The notes: generated from the sequence alone by a model not told the origin. A DNA stretch of 63,472 bases from Xanthomonas cannabis pv. cannabis (GCF_000802365.1 NZ_JSZE01000041.1:1-63472); one strand, 5' to 3'; counted from the stretch's first letter, positions 1 through 8,971 are shown. Numbers and translations: made by a program.

Positions 1-960
1 TGGCGGCATCCATGCCGCCACACGGTCCCGCAATCGGCGAGGACACCACGCCAGACAGTTGGTTGGTGGTTTTGTTGAAGAGAAAAGGCACCGCGTCGCC
101 AGTTTGCCAAGCGACTGGTTGAGAGCCATGCGCACCGACCATCTCCACTGGTCCTTGCCCGCCCACCGTCGCAGGACCCTTGGCGGCATGGATGCCGCCA
201 AGGAGCTACATGGACGTACTTGCGGCGTGTCCTGCGATGGTGGGCGGGCAAGGGCCCTGCAGCAAAGGCGCAGATGATCCGCTCTCTGCCTGATCCACCA
301 GCAGCGACGACTGCATCGTGCGTCTCGCGATCGCTTGGCTATCTTCAAGCCTGGTCGAGCGCGCGGCGCCCTCACCGCTCGCGGGACACGCCGCAAGTAC
401 GTCCCTGTAGGCTCGGTGGCGGCATCCATGCCGCCACACGGTCCCGCAATCGGCGAGGACACCACGCCAGACAGTTGGCTGGCGGTTTTGTTCAAGAGAA
501 AAGGCACCGCGTCGCCAGTTTGCCAAGCGACTGGTTGAGAGCCATGCGCACCGACCAACTCCACTGGTCCTTGTCCGCCCACCGTCGCGGGACCCTTGGC
601 GGCATGGATGCCGCCACGGAGCCTACAGGGATGTACTTGCGGCGTGTCCCGCGATGGTGGGCGGGCAAGGGCCCTGCGGCAAAGGCGCAGATGGTCCGCT
701 CTCCGCCTGATCCGCCGTTACTGAGCAATGAGGTAGCGACAACTGTATCGTGTGTCTCGCGATCACTTGGCTATCTTAAAGTCTGGTCGAGGGCGCGGCG
801 CCTCACCTTCGCGGGACCCGTGGCGGCATGGATGCCGCCACGGAGCTATAGCGACGTACTTGCAGCGTCTCCCGCGACGGTGGGCGGGCAAGGCCCTGCA
901 GCAAAGTCGCAGTGCATCCGCTCCGCCCTGATCCCCACTCCAGCGCGTCACCACCGCGCG
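1..960. repeat. Block of long imperfect direct and inverted repeats
   Basis: A unit starting at base 1 recurs from base 417 (offset 416) with only scattered differences over about 300 bases, and a partial third copy of its second half starts near 821. Each unit carries an 18-base motif that reads GGCGGCATCCATGCCGCC in one orientation and its complement in the other. Bases 379-436 and 597-654 are inverted copies matching at 56 of 58 positions, so a large stem with a 160-base loop is possible. Reading frames here are long in several phases but repetitive, and none looks like a protein. The block lies downstream of nasS and continues past the left edge. Confidence 0.85.
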
Positions 961-965
961 AGTTG

Positions 966-2045
966 TCAGTCGTCGCTGGGTGTATCGAACAAGCGATTGC
1001 GGCGGTCATCGCCTTCCGGCACGGCCACGCCAATGCGCGCGGCGGCACTGCGGTAGTTATCCAGGCGATGGATGTCCCGAAGCCGCGCGAGGTCGTCGTC
1101 CTTGATGTCGTGCCACCCCCAGCGCTGGAACTGGCTCAGGAACCACTGGCCATCCGATAGCCACGGCATGTTGACCGCGCCATCGCGATGGAAGGCCAGC
1201 GCCGTCGCATCGACGTTGGCCGCATCGGCGTCGGCATTGGCATCCAGGCACGCGGCAAGATGCGCTGCCGACACCCCGATATGCTGCGGCTCGGCCAGCC
1301 ACTGCGCACACTGGGCCCGGTTGTCGGGCCCCGCATCCAGCCAGCGGCAGGCGTCCAGCACGCAGGCGGTCAGCTGCTGCGTCAGCTCCGGCTGCAGGGC
1401 GGCGAACTCGCGCCGGCACGCCAGCACCTTCTCTGGATGGCCAGGCCAGAGCTCGCCACTGCGGATCACCCGCGCACCACTGCCCTGCGCCTGCGCCACC
1501 GCTGCCCACGGCTCCCCGGAGCAATACCCATCGACCAGCCCACTGGCCAGTGCCTCGGGCATCCGTGGTGGCGGGATGGTGAGCACATCGACATCGTGCA
1601 TCGGGTCTACCCCGCCTGCAGCCAGCCAGTAGTACAGCCACAACGCGTGCGTGCCGGTGGGAAACGTCTGCGCGAACACTGCGCGCCGACCCAGCCCGGA
1701 CAGTGCGTGCGGCAGTGTCTGGCCGTTGGCCAGCGCCTGCGCCAGACCCGGCGCCATGGTGATCGCCTGGCCGTTGTGGTTGAGCGTCATCAGCAAGGCC
1801 AGCGGACATTGCGGCCCGGCAATGCCCAGGTCGATGGCGTACACCAGGCTGGCCAAGGCATGCGCCGCATCCACCTCGCCGGCCAGCAGGCGGTCGCGCA
1901 CGCCGGCCCACGAGGCTTGCCGCTGCAGCTCCAGGTGCAGGCCATGCGCGCGGTCCAGGCCCAGCCGCTGCGCGGCAACCAACGGGGCGCAGTCGATCAG
2001 CGGCATGTAGGCCACGCGCAACACAGGAACGTCAGGTTGGCTCAT
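966..2045 (-). CDS. nasS: Nitrate-binding protein of the NasS/NrtA family
   Basis: This 359-residue protein resembles the periplasmic nitrate-binding proteins NrtA/CmpA but has no signal peptide, as expected for the cytoplasmic sensor NasS. In that family NasS binds nitrate or nitrite and, when empty, holds the RNA-binding antiterminator NasT inactive. Family-like segments include the opening LRVAYMPLIDCAPLVAAQ and the central HALWLYYWLAAGGVDP. It starts four bases after the stop of the upstream nasT, so the two are probably one operon. The usual nitrate transporter and nitrite reductase genes are not in the window. The main alternative is a true transporter subunit, which the missing leader argues against. 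Confidence 0.85.
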   Translation of the reverse strand: MSQPDVPVLRVAYMPLIDCAPLVAAQRLGLDRAHGLHLELQRQASWAGVRDRLLAGEVDAAHALASLVYAIDLGIAGPQCPLALLMTLNHNGQAITMAPGLAQALANGQTLPHALSGLGRRAVFAQTFPTGTHALWLYYWLAAGGVDPMHDVDVLTIPPPRMPEALASGLVDGYCSGEPWAAVAQAQGSGARVIRSGELWPGHPEKVLACRREFAALQPELTQQLTACVLDACRWLDAGPDNRAQCAQWLAEPQHIGVSAAHLAACLDANADADAANVDATALAFHRDGAVNMPWLSDGQWFLSQFQRWGWHDIKDDDLARLRDIHRLDNYRSAAARIGVAVPEGDDRRNRLFDTPSDD

Positions 2046-2049
2046 GTCA

Positions 2050-2622
2050 TCATCCCAGCAATTCGGCCATGGCCACGATGCGTCGCGCCACCTCGGCCAG
2101 CTTGACGCCCTGCTTCATCGCCTGCTGGCGCAGCGCAGCGTATGCATCGGCCTCGCTGAGGCCGCGTTTTTCCATCAACAAGCCCTTGGCGCGGTCGATC
2201 TGCTTGCGGTCCTGCAAGGCCTGCTGCACATCGTCCAGGCGTTTGCGCATGCTGCTTTCGTGCGCAAACCGCGCCAATGCCACCTGCACGATCGGCGCCA
2301 GCCGCGCCGGCGCCAGGCCATCCACCACATACGCCGTCACGCCCGCACCGACGGCGGCATGGATCAGCGCATCGTCCCCATCGCCGGAGAACATCACCAC
2401 CGGGCGCGGCGCATGGGCATGCAGCATCGACAATTGCTCCAGGGTGTCGCGCGAGGGCGAATCCACGTCGATCACCACCACATCCGGCTGCTGGCTTTGC
2501 ACCGCGTGCAACAGCGCACCGACCGAGGCCACATCGTCGAGCACCGTATAGCCGGCGCGCGTCAATGCCTGGCGCAGTTCGCCGATGGGCTTTTCGGTAT
2601 CGTTGACGAGCAAAACACGCAT
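2050..2622 (-). CDS. nasT: ANTAR-domain antiterminator
   Basis: This 190-residue protein has a receiver-like N-terminal half (MRVLLVNDTE at the start, an Asp near residue 52) and a C-terminal ANTAR RNA-binding domain at about residues 130-185 (IDRAKGLLMEKRGLSEADAY). NasT proteins bind hairpin pairs in leader RNAs of nitrate-assimilation operons and prevent termination; NasS controls them. The start at 2622 gives the canonical receiver N-terminus. An upstream in-frame ATG at 2688 exists, but its AAAGG motif abuts the codon, so I prefer 2622. The gene is divergent from the siroheme synthase gene at 2707. Confidence 0.88.
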   Translation of the reverse strand: MRVLLVNDTEKPIGELRQALTRAGYTVLDDVASVGALLHAVQSQQPDVVVIDVDSPSRDTLEQLSMLHAHAPRPVVMFSGDGDDALIHAAVGAGVTAYVVDGLAPARLAPIVQVALARFAHESSMRKRLDDVQQALQDRKQIDRAKGLLMEKRGLSEADAYAALRQQAMKQGVKLAEVARRIVAMAELLG

Positions 2623-2706
2623 TGGCGGCAGCGAGGCGTGTGGACGTGCGCCGATGGTGCCATGCAACATGCCGTCGGTGCGAGTCATCCTTTCGGAGCA
2701 AGTCTG

Positions 2707-3711
2707 ATGCCGTTGTTTCCGCTGTTCGCAAATCTGCAGGGGCGCGCCGTGCTGGTGATCGGCGGTGGCGAGGTTGCCACGCGCAAGGTGTTGGCGCTGC
2801 TCAAGGCCGGCGCGCACATCCGCCTGTATGCACATGCATTGTCGCCAGAGCTTGCAGAATTGATGCAGGCCGGGCGCTTCGAGCAATTGGGCGGCACGTT
2901 CGACCCGGCGTGGATCGACACGGTGTGGCTGGTGGTCGCCGCCACCGACGATACCGAGCTGAATCAGCGCGTGGCCGCAGCGGCCGGCGCACGTCAGCGC
3001 CTGGTCAATGTGGTGGACGATGCCGAGCTGTCCACCTACCAGGTGCCGGCGATCGTGGACCGCGACCCGCTGGTGATCGCCATTTCGTCAGCCGGCGCCG
3101 CGCCGATGCTGGCACGTCGCCTGCGCGAGCGGCTCGAGCGCGAGCTGGATGCATCGGTTGGCCGGTTTGCCGCTCTGTTCGCGCGTCATCGCGAGCGTAT
3201 CCGCAGCCAGTTCCCCGAGATGAACCGCCGCAGGCGCTGGTTCGATCGCGTCATCGACGGGCAGGTGCCGCTGCTGTTGCAGGCCGGCGACGATGCCGCC
3301 GCCGAGGTGGCCTTCAACACGGCCCTGGACGATGCCGGCGCCGTGCCTGCGCGCGGCAGCGTGCAACTGGTCGGCACCGGCCCCGGCGACCCGGGGCTGC
3401 TGACCTTGAAGGCGCTGCGTGCGATGAACCTGGCCGACGTGCTGCTGGTTGCCGCCGATGTCCCCGATGCCGTGCTCGAGCTGGCGCGCCGCGATGCAAC
3501 ACGGCGTGCGTTGCCGGCAGATGCGCGGGCACAGCAGGCCTTGCTACTGGAACTGGCCAACGATGGCTTGCACGTGGTGGCGCTGCGCGGCGGCATGGGC
3601 TACGACGACGCAGCGGCGGCGCCCATCGAGGCGGCGCTGAAAGCCGGCGGGCTTGCCTGCGAGCGCGTGCCTGGCCTCTGCCGCACGCCATGTGTGCGCC
3701 TGGCAGGGTGA
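2707..3711 (+). CDS. cysG: Siroheme synthase, CysG N-terminal half with shortened methylase domain
   Basis: Residues 1-210 match the precorrin-2 dehydrogenase/ferrochelatase half of CysG (Met8 type): an NAD-binding VLVIGGGEVATRKV segment at 15-28, the NVVDDAELSTYQVPAI segment near 101-116, and SSAG at 127-130, where E. coli CysG has its phosphoserine. From residue 217 a methylase-type GTGPGDPGLLTLKALRAM motif begins, but only about 118 residues follow, roughly half of a normal uroporphyrinogen-III methylase domain. The protein can probably oxidise precorrin-2 and insert iron, but is unlikely to methylate. Siroheme serves nitrite and sulfite reductases, which fits the nasST neighbours. A GGAG motif precedes the ATG. 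Confidence 0.88.
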   Translation: MPLFPLFANLQGRAVLVIGGGEVATRKVLALLKAGAHIRLYAHALSPELAELMQAGRFEQLGGTFDPAWIDTVWLVVAATDDTELNQRVAAAAGARQRLVNVVDDAELSTYQVPAIVDRDPLVIAISSAGAAPMLARRLRERLERELDASVGRFAALFARHRERIRSQFPEMNRRRRWFDRVIDGQVPLLLQAGDDAAAEVAFNTALDDAGAVPARGSVQLVGTGPGDPGLLTLKALRAMNLADVLLVAADVPDAVLELARRDATRRALPADARAQQALLLELANDGLHVVALRGGMGYDDAAAAPIEAALKAGGLACERVPGLCRTPCVRLAG

Positions 3712-3976
3712 ACGTCGCGCGTCATGCAGGCGTGTCGCCCAAGAACACGCAATAAAACCCACCCGTAGCGGCCAGGCTTGAGCAGCCGGTACGCGGACGC
3801 CGCAGGGACCAGCCGCATTCCGGTTCACCCGCGCCGCCCGCACCCACCTACGAGTGCTCACGCCGTTTTGTTGGCCGCTCACGCCGCAGCGCTGCAGGCG
3901 TCGGATGCCTGTGCACTGCCCCGGTCCGCTGGTCGACTTATCTGGCTGGCAACAAGCGCATCCGCTGAGCTGCCCG

Positions 3977-4339
3977 CTACGCCTTCGGAAACCGCGTGCG
4001 CGCACTGTCGCGCACATCCACGTCGAAGGTCACCTGCAGCGTCATCGGCTCGGCGTGCCCGGCGCCCGCATCGAAACGGAAGCTCAGCCCATCGCGCCTG
4101 GGCAGTTGGCGCGCATGCTCTTCGAGTGCACCGCGCGGCACCTGCAATTGCCAGTGGTCGGTGGCGCAGTTGCACGCTGCATGGCCGCCGGTGAGGCTCA
4201 CGCTATGCCGCACCAGCCGTGCACCCTGCCCGCTCGGCAGGCGGCTCAGATTCTCCACGCTGCGTCCGGCGAGCAAGTTGGCCAGCTCGGCCTCGTCGAT
4301 ACGGAACCGCAGGTGCTGGCCGTCAATCTGGATTTTCAT
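3977..4339 (-). CDS. Conserved hypothetical protein coupled to mobA
   Basis: This 120-residue protein begins MKIQIDGQHLRFRIDEAELA, and I do not recognise a functional family. It has no signal peptide or membrane segment; it looks like a small soluble beta-rich protein with Cys residues near the middle (HAACNCATD). The ATG at 4339 lies inside the last codons of mobA (17-base overlap), so its translation is probably coupled to mobA and a link to molybdenum-cofactor or nitrate metabolism is plausible. The reading frame continues upstream into mobA, but that part is only a shadow of mobA. Confidence 0.7.
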   Translation of the reverse strand: MKIQIDGQHLRFRIDEAELANLLAGRSVENLSRLPSGQGARLVRHSVSLTGGHAACNCATDHWQLQVPRGALEEHARQLPRRDGLSFRFDAGAGHAEPMTLQVTFDVDVRDSARTRFPKA

Positions 4340-4892
4340 GGATGAGCTGACTCCACTGCTCGGGCGTATTGCAATTGACGAACGCGGCGCGTTCGCTGGC
4401 GGTGACTGCAAGGCGATGGCACTGCAGTGAACGCTGCAGGGCGCGCAGCGAACGTGACGATGCCTCGCCTGCCATCAGCCCGGCTAACGTCGTGCGCACA
4501 CGGGCATCCACAGCCAGTCGCATCGGCAGCATCTGCTCTTCGAAGGTGACGCAGCGCTGCGCTGAGGGGGCCAGCAGCCGCGCCAGCAAGGCCGTGGACA
4601 ACAGCGGCATGTCCACCGGCACCACCACCAGCGTGGTCGCATCGGGTACACGCTCGATCACGCTCGCCAGGCCGCCGAGCGGACCCAGGTCCGGTTGCGT
4701 GTCGGCGATGCCGTCGTACTCCGGGCGCAGGCCGCTGACAAGCACCGCCTGCGCCCCAGCGTCGTGCAGCAGGGCCTGCATCTGCGCAATCAGCGGACGC
4801 CCGTGCCAGGGCAGCAAGGCCTTGTCGCGGCCCATGCGCGAGGAGCGCCCCCCGGCCAGCACCACGCCGGTCCATGCAGGGAGCGCGCTCAT
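4323..4892 (-). CDS. mobA: Molybdenum cofactor guanylyltransferase
   Basis: MobA links GMP to molybdopterin to make the guanine dinucleotide cofactor used by nitrate reductases. The 189 residues, close to the 194 of E. coli MobA, open with the nucleotidyltransferase signature LAGGRSSRMGRDKALLPW (residues 12-29). The metal-binding Asp is visible in VPVDMPLLS and a GPLGGL segment in the middle. The start is the ATG at 4892, just before the signature. It lies about 37 bases downstream of moeA on the same strand and overlaps the small gene that follows it. Confidence 0.93.
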   Translation of the reverse strand: MSALPAWTGVVLAGGRSSRMGRDKALLPWHGRPLIAQMQALLHDAGAQAVLVSGLRPEYDGIADTQPDLGPLGGLASVIERVPDATTLVVVPVDMPLLSTALLARLLAPSAQRCVTFEEQMLPMRLAVDARVRTTLAGLMAGEASSRSLRALQRSLQCHRLAVTASERAAFVNCNTPEQWSQLIHENPD

Positions 4893-4929
4893 GCAGTGCG
4901 CACAAGCGGACGAATGGACACTGGCCGCT

Positions 4930-6183
4930 TCACAACAACGGCACCGGGGCCGCCGGCTGCAGATGCCCCAGCCCGAAGACGTCCACATGGGTGACGGGTG
5001 CGGCCGCATCCGCCTGCGGCTCCAGCACCGCCCAGACATTGGCCTGCAACAACGGCGCGACCCGAAACGACTCCTGCTGCGGCAGGATGTGCACGCCCAG
5101 CACGCCCGCCGCGTTGCACTGCAGCCGGGCACGCAAGTGCTGGCGCCAGATCGGCCGCGCCTGCATCGGGGTGTCCAACGCCACGTGCAGTCCCCCCTCG
5201 ACAGGCATGCCCAGTAATCCACGCAGCGCCGGCTCGACAAAAAACCGCAGCCCCGCCGCGCTGGCCATCGGGTTGCCCGGCAACCCGACATACAACACGC
5301 CATCGCCAAAGCGCGCCAGCAGCACCGGCTTGCCAGGGCGCACCGCAACCTTGTGGAACAGCAGACTGGCCGCATGCCGGGCCAGCGCATCGGGAACAAA
5401 GTCGTAGCGCCCGCGCGACACCGCGCCGGTACTCAGAATCACATCTGCGCCGGCACCACGCGCCTGCGCAAGTGCGGCGTCGAACGCGGCATCGTCATCG
5501 CCTACCTGCCCCTGCCATACCAGCTGCGCCCCCGCCGCGCGCAACTGGCTGCGCAGGTAGCTGCTGGTGCCATCGCGGATCTGACCAGGCTGCAAGGGCT
5601 GCGCGGGGTCGCTGATCAACTCGCGCCCGGTTGCGATCAGGGCGACGCGTGGCCGGCGTACCACCTTGACCTGCGCGCACCCCAGGCCGGCCAGCAGCAT
5701 CAGGTGCGCACCACGCAACACGGTACCGGCACTGATCACCGCGTCCTGCAGGCGCACATCCTCGCCGCGGCGACGGATATGCTGCCCCGCACGCACATCG
5801 GCGCGCAGACGGATGCGCCCACGGCCCGAGCTCACCTGGCTCAACACGTCCACCTGCTCGATCGGCACCACCGCATCGGCGCCGGCCGGGATGCCAGCGC
5901 CGGTCATGATCTCCCACGCAGCGCCCGCCTCGGCATCGACCGCATCGGCGCCGGCGGCAACGGTGCCGGCCACGTCGTGCGCGCTGCCGGCCGCTGCACC
6001 ACGGCCACCCGTGGCGATGGCAAAACCGTCCATCGCACTGTTGTCGAAAGGCGGCAGCTCGGCCGGGCTGGACAGCGTCTGCGCAAGCACCCGGCCCTCG
6101 GCCGCGGCGCTGTCCACCCACTCGCCGGCGAGCGTGGTGACCTGCTGCTGCACGAGGGCAAGTGCTTCGGCGTAGCTGATCAT
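4930..6183 (-). CDS. moeA: Molybdopterin molybdenumtransferase, first copy
   Basis: MoeA inserts molybdate into adenylated molybdopterin. This 417-residue copy has the usual segments: PPFDNSAMDGFAI near residue 45, EIMTGAGIPAGADAVVPIE near 91-110, GEDVRLQ, and YVGLPGNPMAS towards the C-terminus. Two usually conserved stretches differ: GDEL is GREL, and the TGGVS-G-D motif reads TGAVSRGRYD, although the Glu and the last Asp are kept. A second, more canonical moeA lies at 16872-18092. This copy heads the moeA-mobA-unknown gene string. It may be a specialised paralogue. Confidence 0.9.
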   Translation of the reverse strand: MISYAEALALVQQQVTTLAGEWVDSAAAEGRVLAQTLSSPAELPPFDNSAMDGFAIATGGRGAAAGSAHDVAGTVAAGADAVDAEAGAAWEIMTGAGIPAGADAVVPIEQVDVLSQVSSGRGRIRLRADVRAGQHIRRRGEDVRLQDAVISAGTVLRGAHLMLLAGLGCAQVKVVRRPRVALIATGRELISDPAQPLQPGQIRDGTSSYLRSQLRAAGAQLVWQGQVGDDDAAFDAALAQARGAGADVILSTGAVSRGRYDFVPDALARHAASLLFHKVAVRPGKPVLLARFGDGVLYVGLPGNPMASAAGLRFFVEPALRGLLGMPVEGGLHVALDTPMQARPIWRQHLRARLQCNAAGVLGVHILPQQESFRVAPLLQANVWAVLEPQADAAAPVTHVDVFGLGHLQPAAPVPLL

Positions 6184-6377
6184 GAGCGAGGCACTGCCGA
6201 CCGAGAGACGTGGCGGCTAGGATACCGGGCTGCAGCGTGGACGGTACAGCCGGGCTGGCCGGGTGCACGCGGAACTGCGTGGGTAGCGCACGCAGGCGCC
6301 GCGCTTGAACTTGCTCGTACACGCTGCCCACATCATGCGTCGCACAGTCGCCGGCATCTCCCTCACCATTACAGCGC

Positions 6378-6653
6378 ATGCACTTCGTCGACCTCGTCGG
6401 ATGGCTGGCCAGCGCCATCCTCATCGCCACCCTGATTCGCCAGATCTACAAGCAATGGACGTCCGATGAGGCGCAAGGGGTGTCGCGCTGGTTGTTCATT
6501 GGCCAGATCAGCGCCTCGGTGCTGTTCATTCTGTACAGCTATCTGGTGGGCAATGCCGTGTTCATCGTCAGCAATGCGCTGATCCTGCTGACCGGTATTA
6601 CCGGCTTTGTGTTGCACCGGATCAAGCGGCGGCGACTGGGCCTTGCTGATTGA
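6378..6653 (+). CDS. SemiSWEET-like small membrane protein
   Basis: This 91-residue protein has three hydrophobic helices (about residues 5-22, 40-60 and 63-80) and a basic tail (HRIKRRR). The arrangement, the GWLASAILIATLIRQIYKQW first helix with its positively charged end, and the total length fit the SemiSWEET/PQ-loop family. Members of that family form dimers and several carry sugars. The Pro of the classic PQ motif is not present (LIRQIYK), so substrate and even transport activity are uncertain. It stands alone between moeA (divergent) and the convergent xthA. Confidence 0.65.
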   Translation: MHFVDLVGWLASAILIATLIRQIYKQWTSDEAQGVSRWLFIGQISASVLFILYSYLVGNAVFIVSNALILLTGITGFVLHRIKRRRLGLAD

Positions 6654-6926
6654 AAGGTGTTGGCTGTGTCAGTCACTGCGCCTGCGTGTGCGTACTCCGA
6701 TCGGGGCATCGAAACACGCGCATGCAAAACAAACGGTTGAACATTGCTCAAAGGCGACAGCAGAAACCGTAGGCGAACAGCGGCACCGGCCCGGCTGCGT
6801 CGCTGCATGGACATGCCAGCGTCACCGTTTATTGGCACGCGTGGGGGACCATTCATAACGAAGTGACTGTGGCTGGCTCCGGATGTGCGCCACAGCGAGT
6901 GACGACCGCTTTCCTGCGCAATCTCG

Positions 6927-7982
6927 CTACGACGTGCCGACTCGACGCGTACGCTTCTTCGCTGCCGCCTTGCGGGCGGGCGCAGCCTTGGCAGAAGGCA
7001 CGCTGCTGGCCTTGTCCTGGTTCGCCACCGCGCCTGCACCGGCAGTCTTCGCCACGCGCTTGGCAACGGCCTTGGCAACGGCCTTGGTTGCCTTCTTCGT
7101 TACCGCCTTGCGCGCTGGCGTTTTCTTCGCCGCCACACGTTTGCGTGCGGCCGGCGCTACTTGCGTGCCGACAGTCGCTTCAGGCATCGCATCGGGCATG
7201 CGCACGCTGATCCAGGTCGGCGCATGATCGCTGGCCTTCTCCAGCGCCCGTACCCACTTGTCCACGCCGGCATTCTGCAGGCCCGGCGCCAGTGCGCGGT
7301 TGAGCAATAGATGGTCGATACGCAGACCGCGATCACGCGCGAAGTGCTGCCGGAAATAATCCCAGAAGGTATAGATCGGCGCGTCGCCATGCACGGCCAG
7401 CAGGCTGTCCGTCCAGCCCTGCTCCACCAATGTCTGGTAGGCCTGGCGGCTTTCCGGTTGCAGCAAGGCGTCCTTGCGCCAGCCCTTGGGGTCATAGATA
7501 TCGGCATCAGTGGGCACCACATTGAAGTCGCCGATCAGGGCCACCGGATGCGGCAGGTCCACCAGCGTCTTCGCATGCCGGATCAGGCGCTCAAACCAGG
7601 CAAGCTTGTAATCGAACTTGGGCCCGGGCTGCGGGTTGCCATTAGGCAAATACAGGCAGGCCACCACCACGCCATGAATCGCCGCCTCCAGATAGCGGCT
7701 CTGCGTGTCGCTCGGGTCCCATGGCAGGCCGCGGCGGATCTCCACCGGGTCGGCGCCGCGCGCCAGCAACGCCACTCCATTCCAGGCGCGCTGGCCTTGC
7801 CAGATCACGCCGTAACCCGCATCGCGAATGGCCTGCTCCGGAAAGGCCTCCTGCACCGCCTTCAGCTCCTGCAGGCCCACGATGTCAGGCTGCTCGCGCG
7901 TGAGCCATTCCAGCAGATGCGGCAGGCGGCTGGCGATTCCGTTGACGTTGAACGTGGCGATCTTGCGGATGGTGGTTGCCAT
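6927..7982 (-). CDS. xthA: Exonuclease III family enzyme with a Lys/Ala-rich tail
   Basis: Residues 1-261 form a complete exonuclease III/AP endonuclease domain for base-excision repair. All catalytic positions are visible: Asn12 and Asn14 in ATFNVNG, Glu39 in GLQELK, Tyr111 in YLPNG, Asp152 and Asn154 in GDFNVVP, Asp223 in LRIDHLL and His253 in SDHAP. Residues 262-351 are an added tail of about 90 residues rich in Lys, Ala, Arg and Val, with repeated KKA/AKAVAK units like histone H1 or AlgP. E. coli XthA is 268 residues, so the tail is extra. It probably binds DNA non-specifically (inference). Confidence 0.93.
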   Translation of the reverse strand: MATTIRKIATFNVNGIASRLPHLLEWLTREQPDIVGLQELKAVQEAFPEQAIRDAGYGVIWQGQRAWNGVALLARGADPVEIRRGLPWDPSDTQSRYLEAAIHGVVVACLYLPNGNPQPGPKFDYKLAWFERLIRHAKTLVDLPHPVALIGDFNVVPTDADIYDPKGWRKDALLQPESRQAYQTLVEQGWTDSLLAVHGDAPIYTFWDYFRQHFARDRGLRIDHLLLNRALAPGLQNAGVDKWVRALEKASDHAPTWISVRMPDAMPEATVGTQVAPAARKRVAAKKTPARKAVTKKATKAVAKAVAKRVAKTAGAGAVANQDKASSVPSAKAAPARKAAAKKRTRRVGTS

Positions 7983-8148
7983 GGCGTGCAGGCCGATGCT
8001 CGCAGTCGTAATGCACGCAGCATGGCGGCCAGCGCATGAAGCCGATGCTCAAGCGAGGTGAAGCTGCGCCGCATCAACCCGTCGGCGCTCACGTCGTGCC
8101 CACCGCCGCCGCTCTTAGCCTGGGCATACTCACCCCTATTGGATTGCC

Positions 8149-8904
8149 ATGCGACATTCAGCCTTGTTGATCGGTCTTGCCCTGTGCGCCAGCTGTTCGC
8201 GCAGTCCACCATCGGTCACCCCGCCGGGCGCACCGGAAAGCGCCAAGACCAATGTCCTGGAGGCCGGCGCCCAGGTACTGCAGCCCAATGGACCGGTCGG
8301 CAAGCTCGACATCTATCTGGTGGGCTTCCATCCGATGAAGGACGCGCCGGACCAGCAGATGGAAGCGCATCACTACTGCCAGCAGGTCAACGAAGACCTG
8401 GCGCAATGTGCGCTCTACGACGGCAATACCGCCCGCGCCAATCTCACCGGGGTGGAGTACATCATCTCCGAAGCGTTGTTTGCGCAGCTGCCCGAACCGG
8501 AGCGGGCGTTCTGGCATCCGCACAATGGCGAAATCCTGTCCGGCCAGTTGTCCGCTCCCAACCTACCGTTGGTGGCAGAGAAGGAGCTGATGCGCAGCAA
8601 GATCAACAGCTACGGCAAGACCTGGCACACCTGGCATTCGCGCAAGGACGGCGGGCCTGGCGATACGCTTCCGCTTGGCGAGCCGATGCTGGCCTGGTCG
8701 TTCAACCGCGATGGCGAGTTGCAGCAGCCGTTGATGGATCAGCGTGATCGGGCCACGTCGGTCTCCACCGCCGAGCGTCGCGCCAATCGCAAGGACCTTA
8801 CCCCGCTGGCAAAGCCGCAGCACGGGGTGGACGCATTACGCGGCCACTTCAACGACGCAACAGCCATCCCGGGCGTTGTCGACGCAGACGCAGCCGGCGA
8901 CTGA
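8149..8904 (+). CDS. OBAP/DUF1264 family protein, possible lipoprotein
   Basis: This 251-residue protein begins with a hydrophobic leader (ALLIGLALCASCS), a poor lipobox at best, followed by a Pro/Ser-rich stretch. The body contains LDIYLVGFHPMKD, MEAHHYCQQVNEDLAQCALYD, EYIISEALFAQLP and FWHPHNGEILSGQL, which are hallmarks of the oil-body-associated protein family DUF1264 known from plants, fungi and bacteria. The biochemical role of bacterial members is unknown. Export to the periplasm or outer membrane is inferred from the leader. It is convergent with the alcohol dehydrogenase gene, separated by a hairpin at 8918-8939. Confidence 0.78.
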   Translation: MRHSALLIGLALCASCSRSPPSVTPPGAPESAKTNVLEAGAQVLQPNGPVGKLDIYLVGFHPMKDAPDQQMEAHHYCQQVNEDLAQCALYDGNTARANLTGVEYIISEALFAQLPEPERAFWHPHNGEILSGQLSAPNLPLVAEKELMRSKINSYGKTWHTWHSRKDGGPGDTLPLGEPMLAWSFNRDGELQQPLMDQRDRATSVSTAERRANRKDLTPLAKPQHGVDALRGHFNDATAIPGVVDADAAGD

Positions 8905-8913
8905 CGCCAGTAG

Positions 8914-8939
8914 AAAACCCTGCTGCATCTGCAGCAGGG
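8914..8939 (-). terminator. Rho-independent terminator of the dehydrogenase gene
   Basis: Bases 8918-8926 (CCCTGCTGC) pair perfectly with 8931-8939 around a four-base loop. On the minus strand four Ts and TTTTC-like sequence follow, so it fits termination of the dehydrogenase transcript. On the plus strand there is no T-tract for the DUF1264 gene. Confidence 0.65.
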
Positions 8940-8971
8940 CGACTGATCGCTGCACGCGCGGTGCGCGTGAG

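Noticed and set aside
1..960. CRISPR array
   Set aside because: The repeats are hundreds of bases long, diverged and nested, not short identical repeats with regular spacers; no cas genes are present.
220..1056. 278-residue frame across the left repeat block
   Set aside because: The translation repeats itself with the DNA repeats and is arginine-rich; it is explained by the repeat structure.
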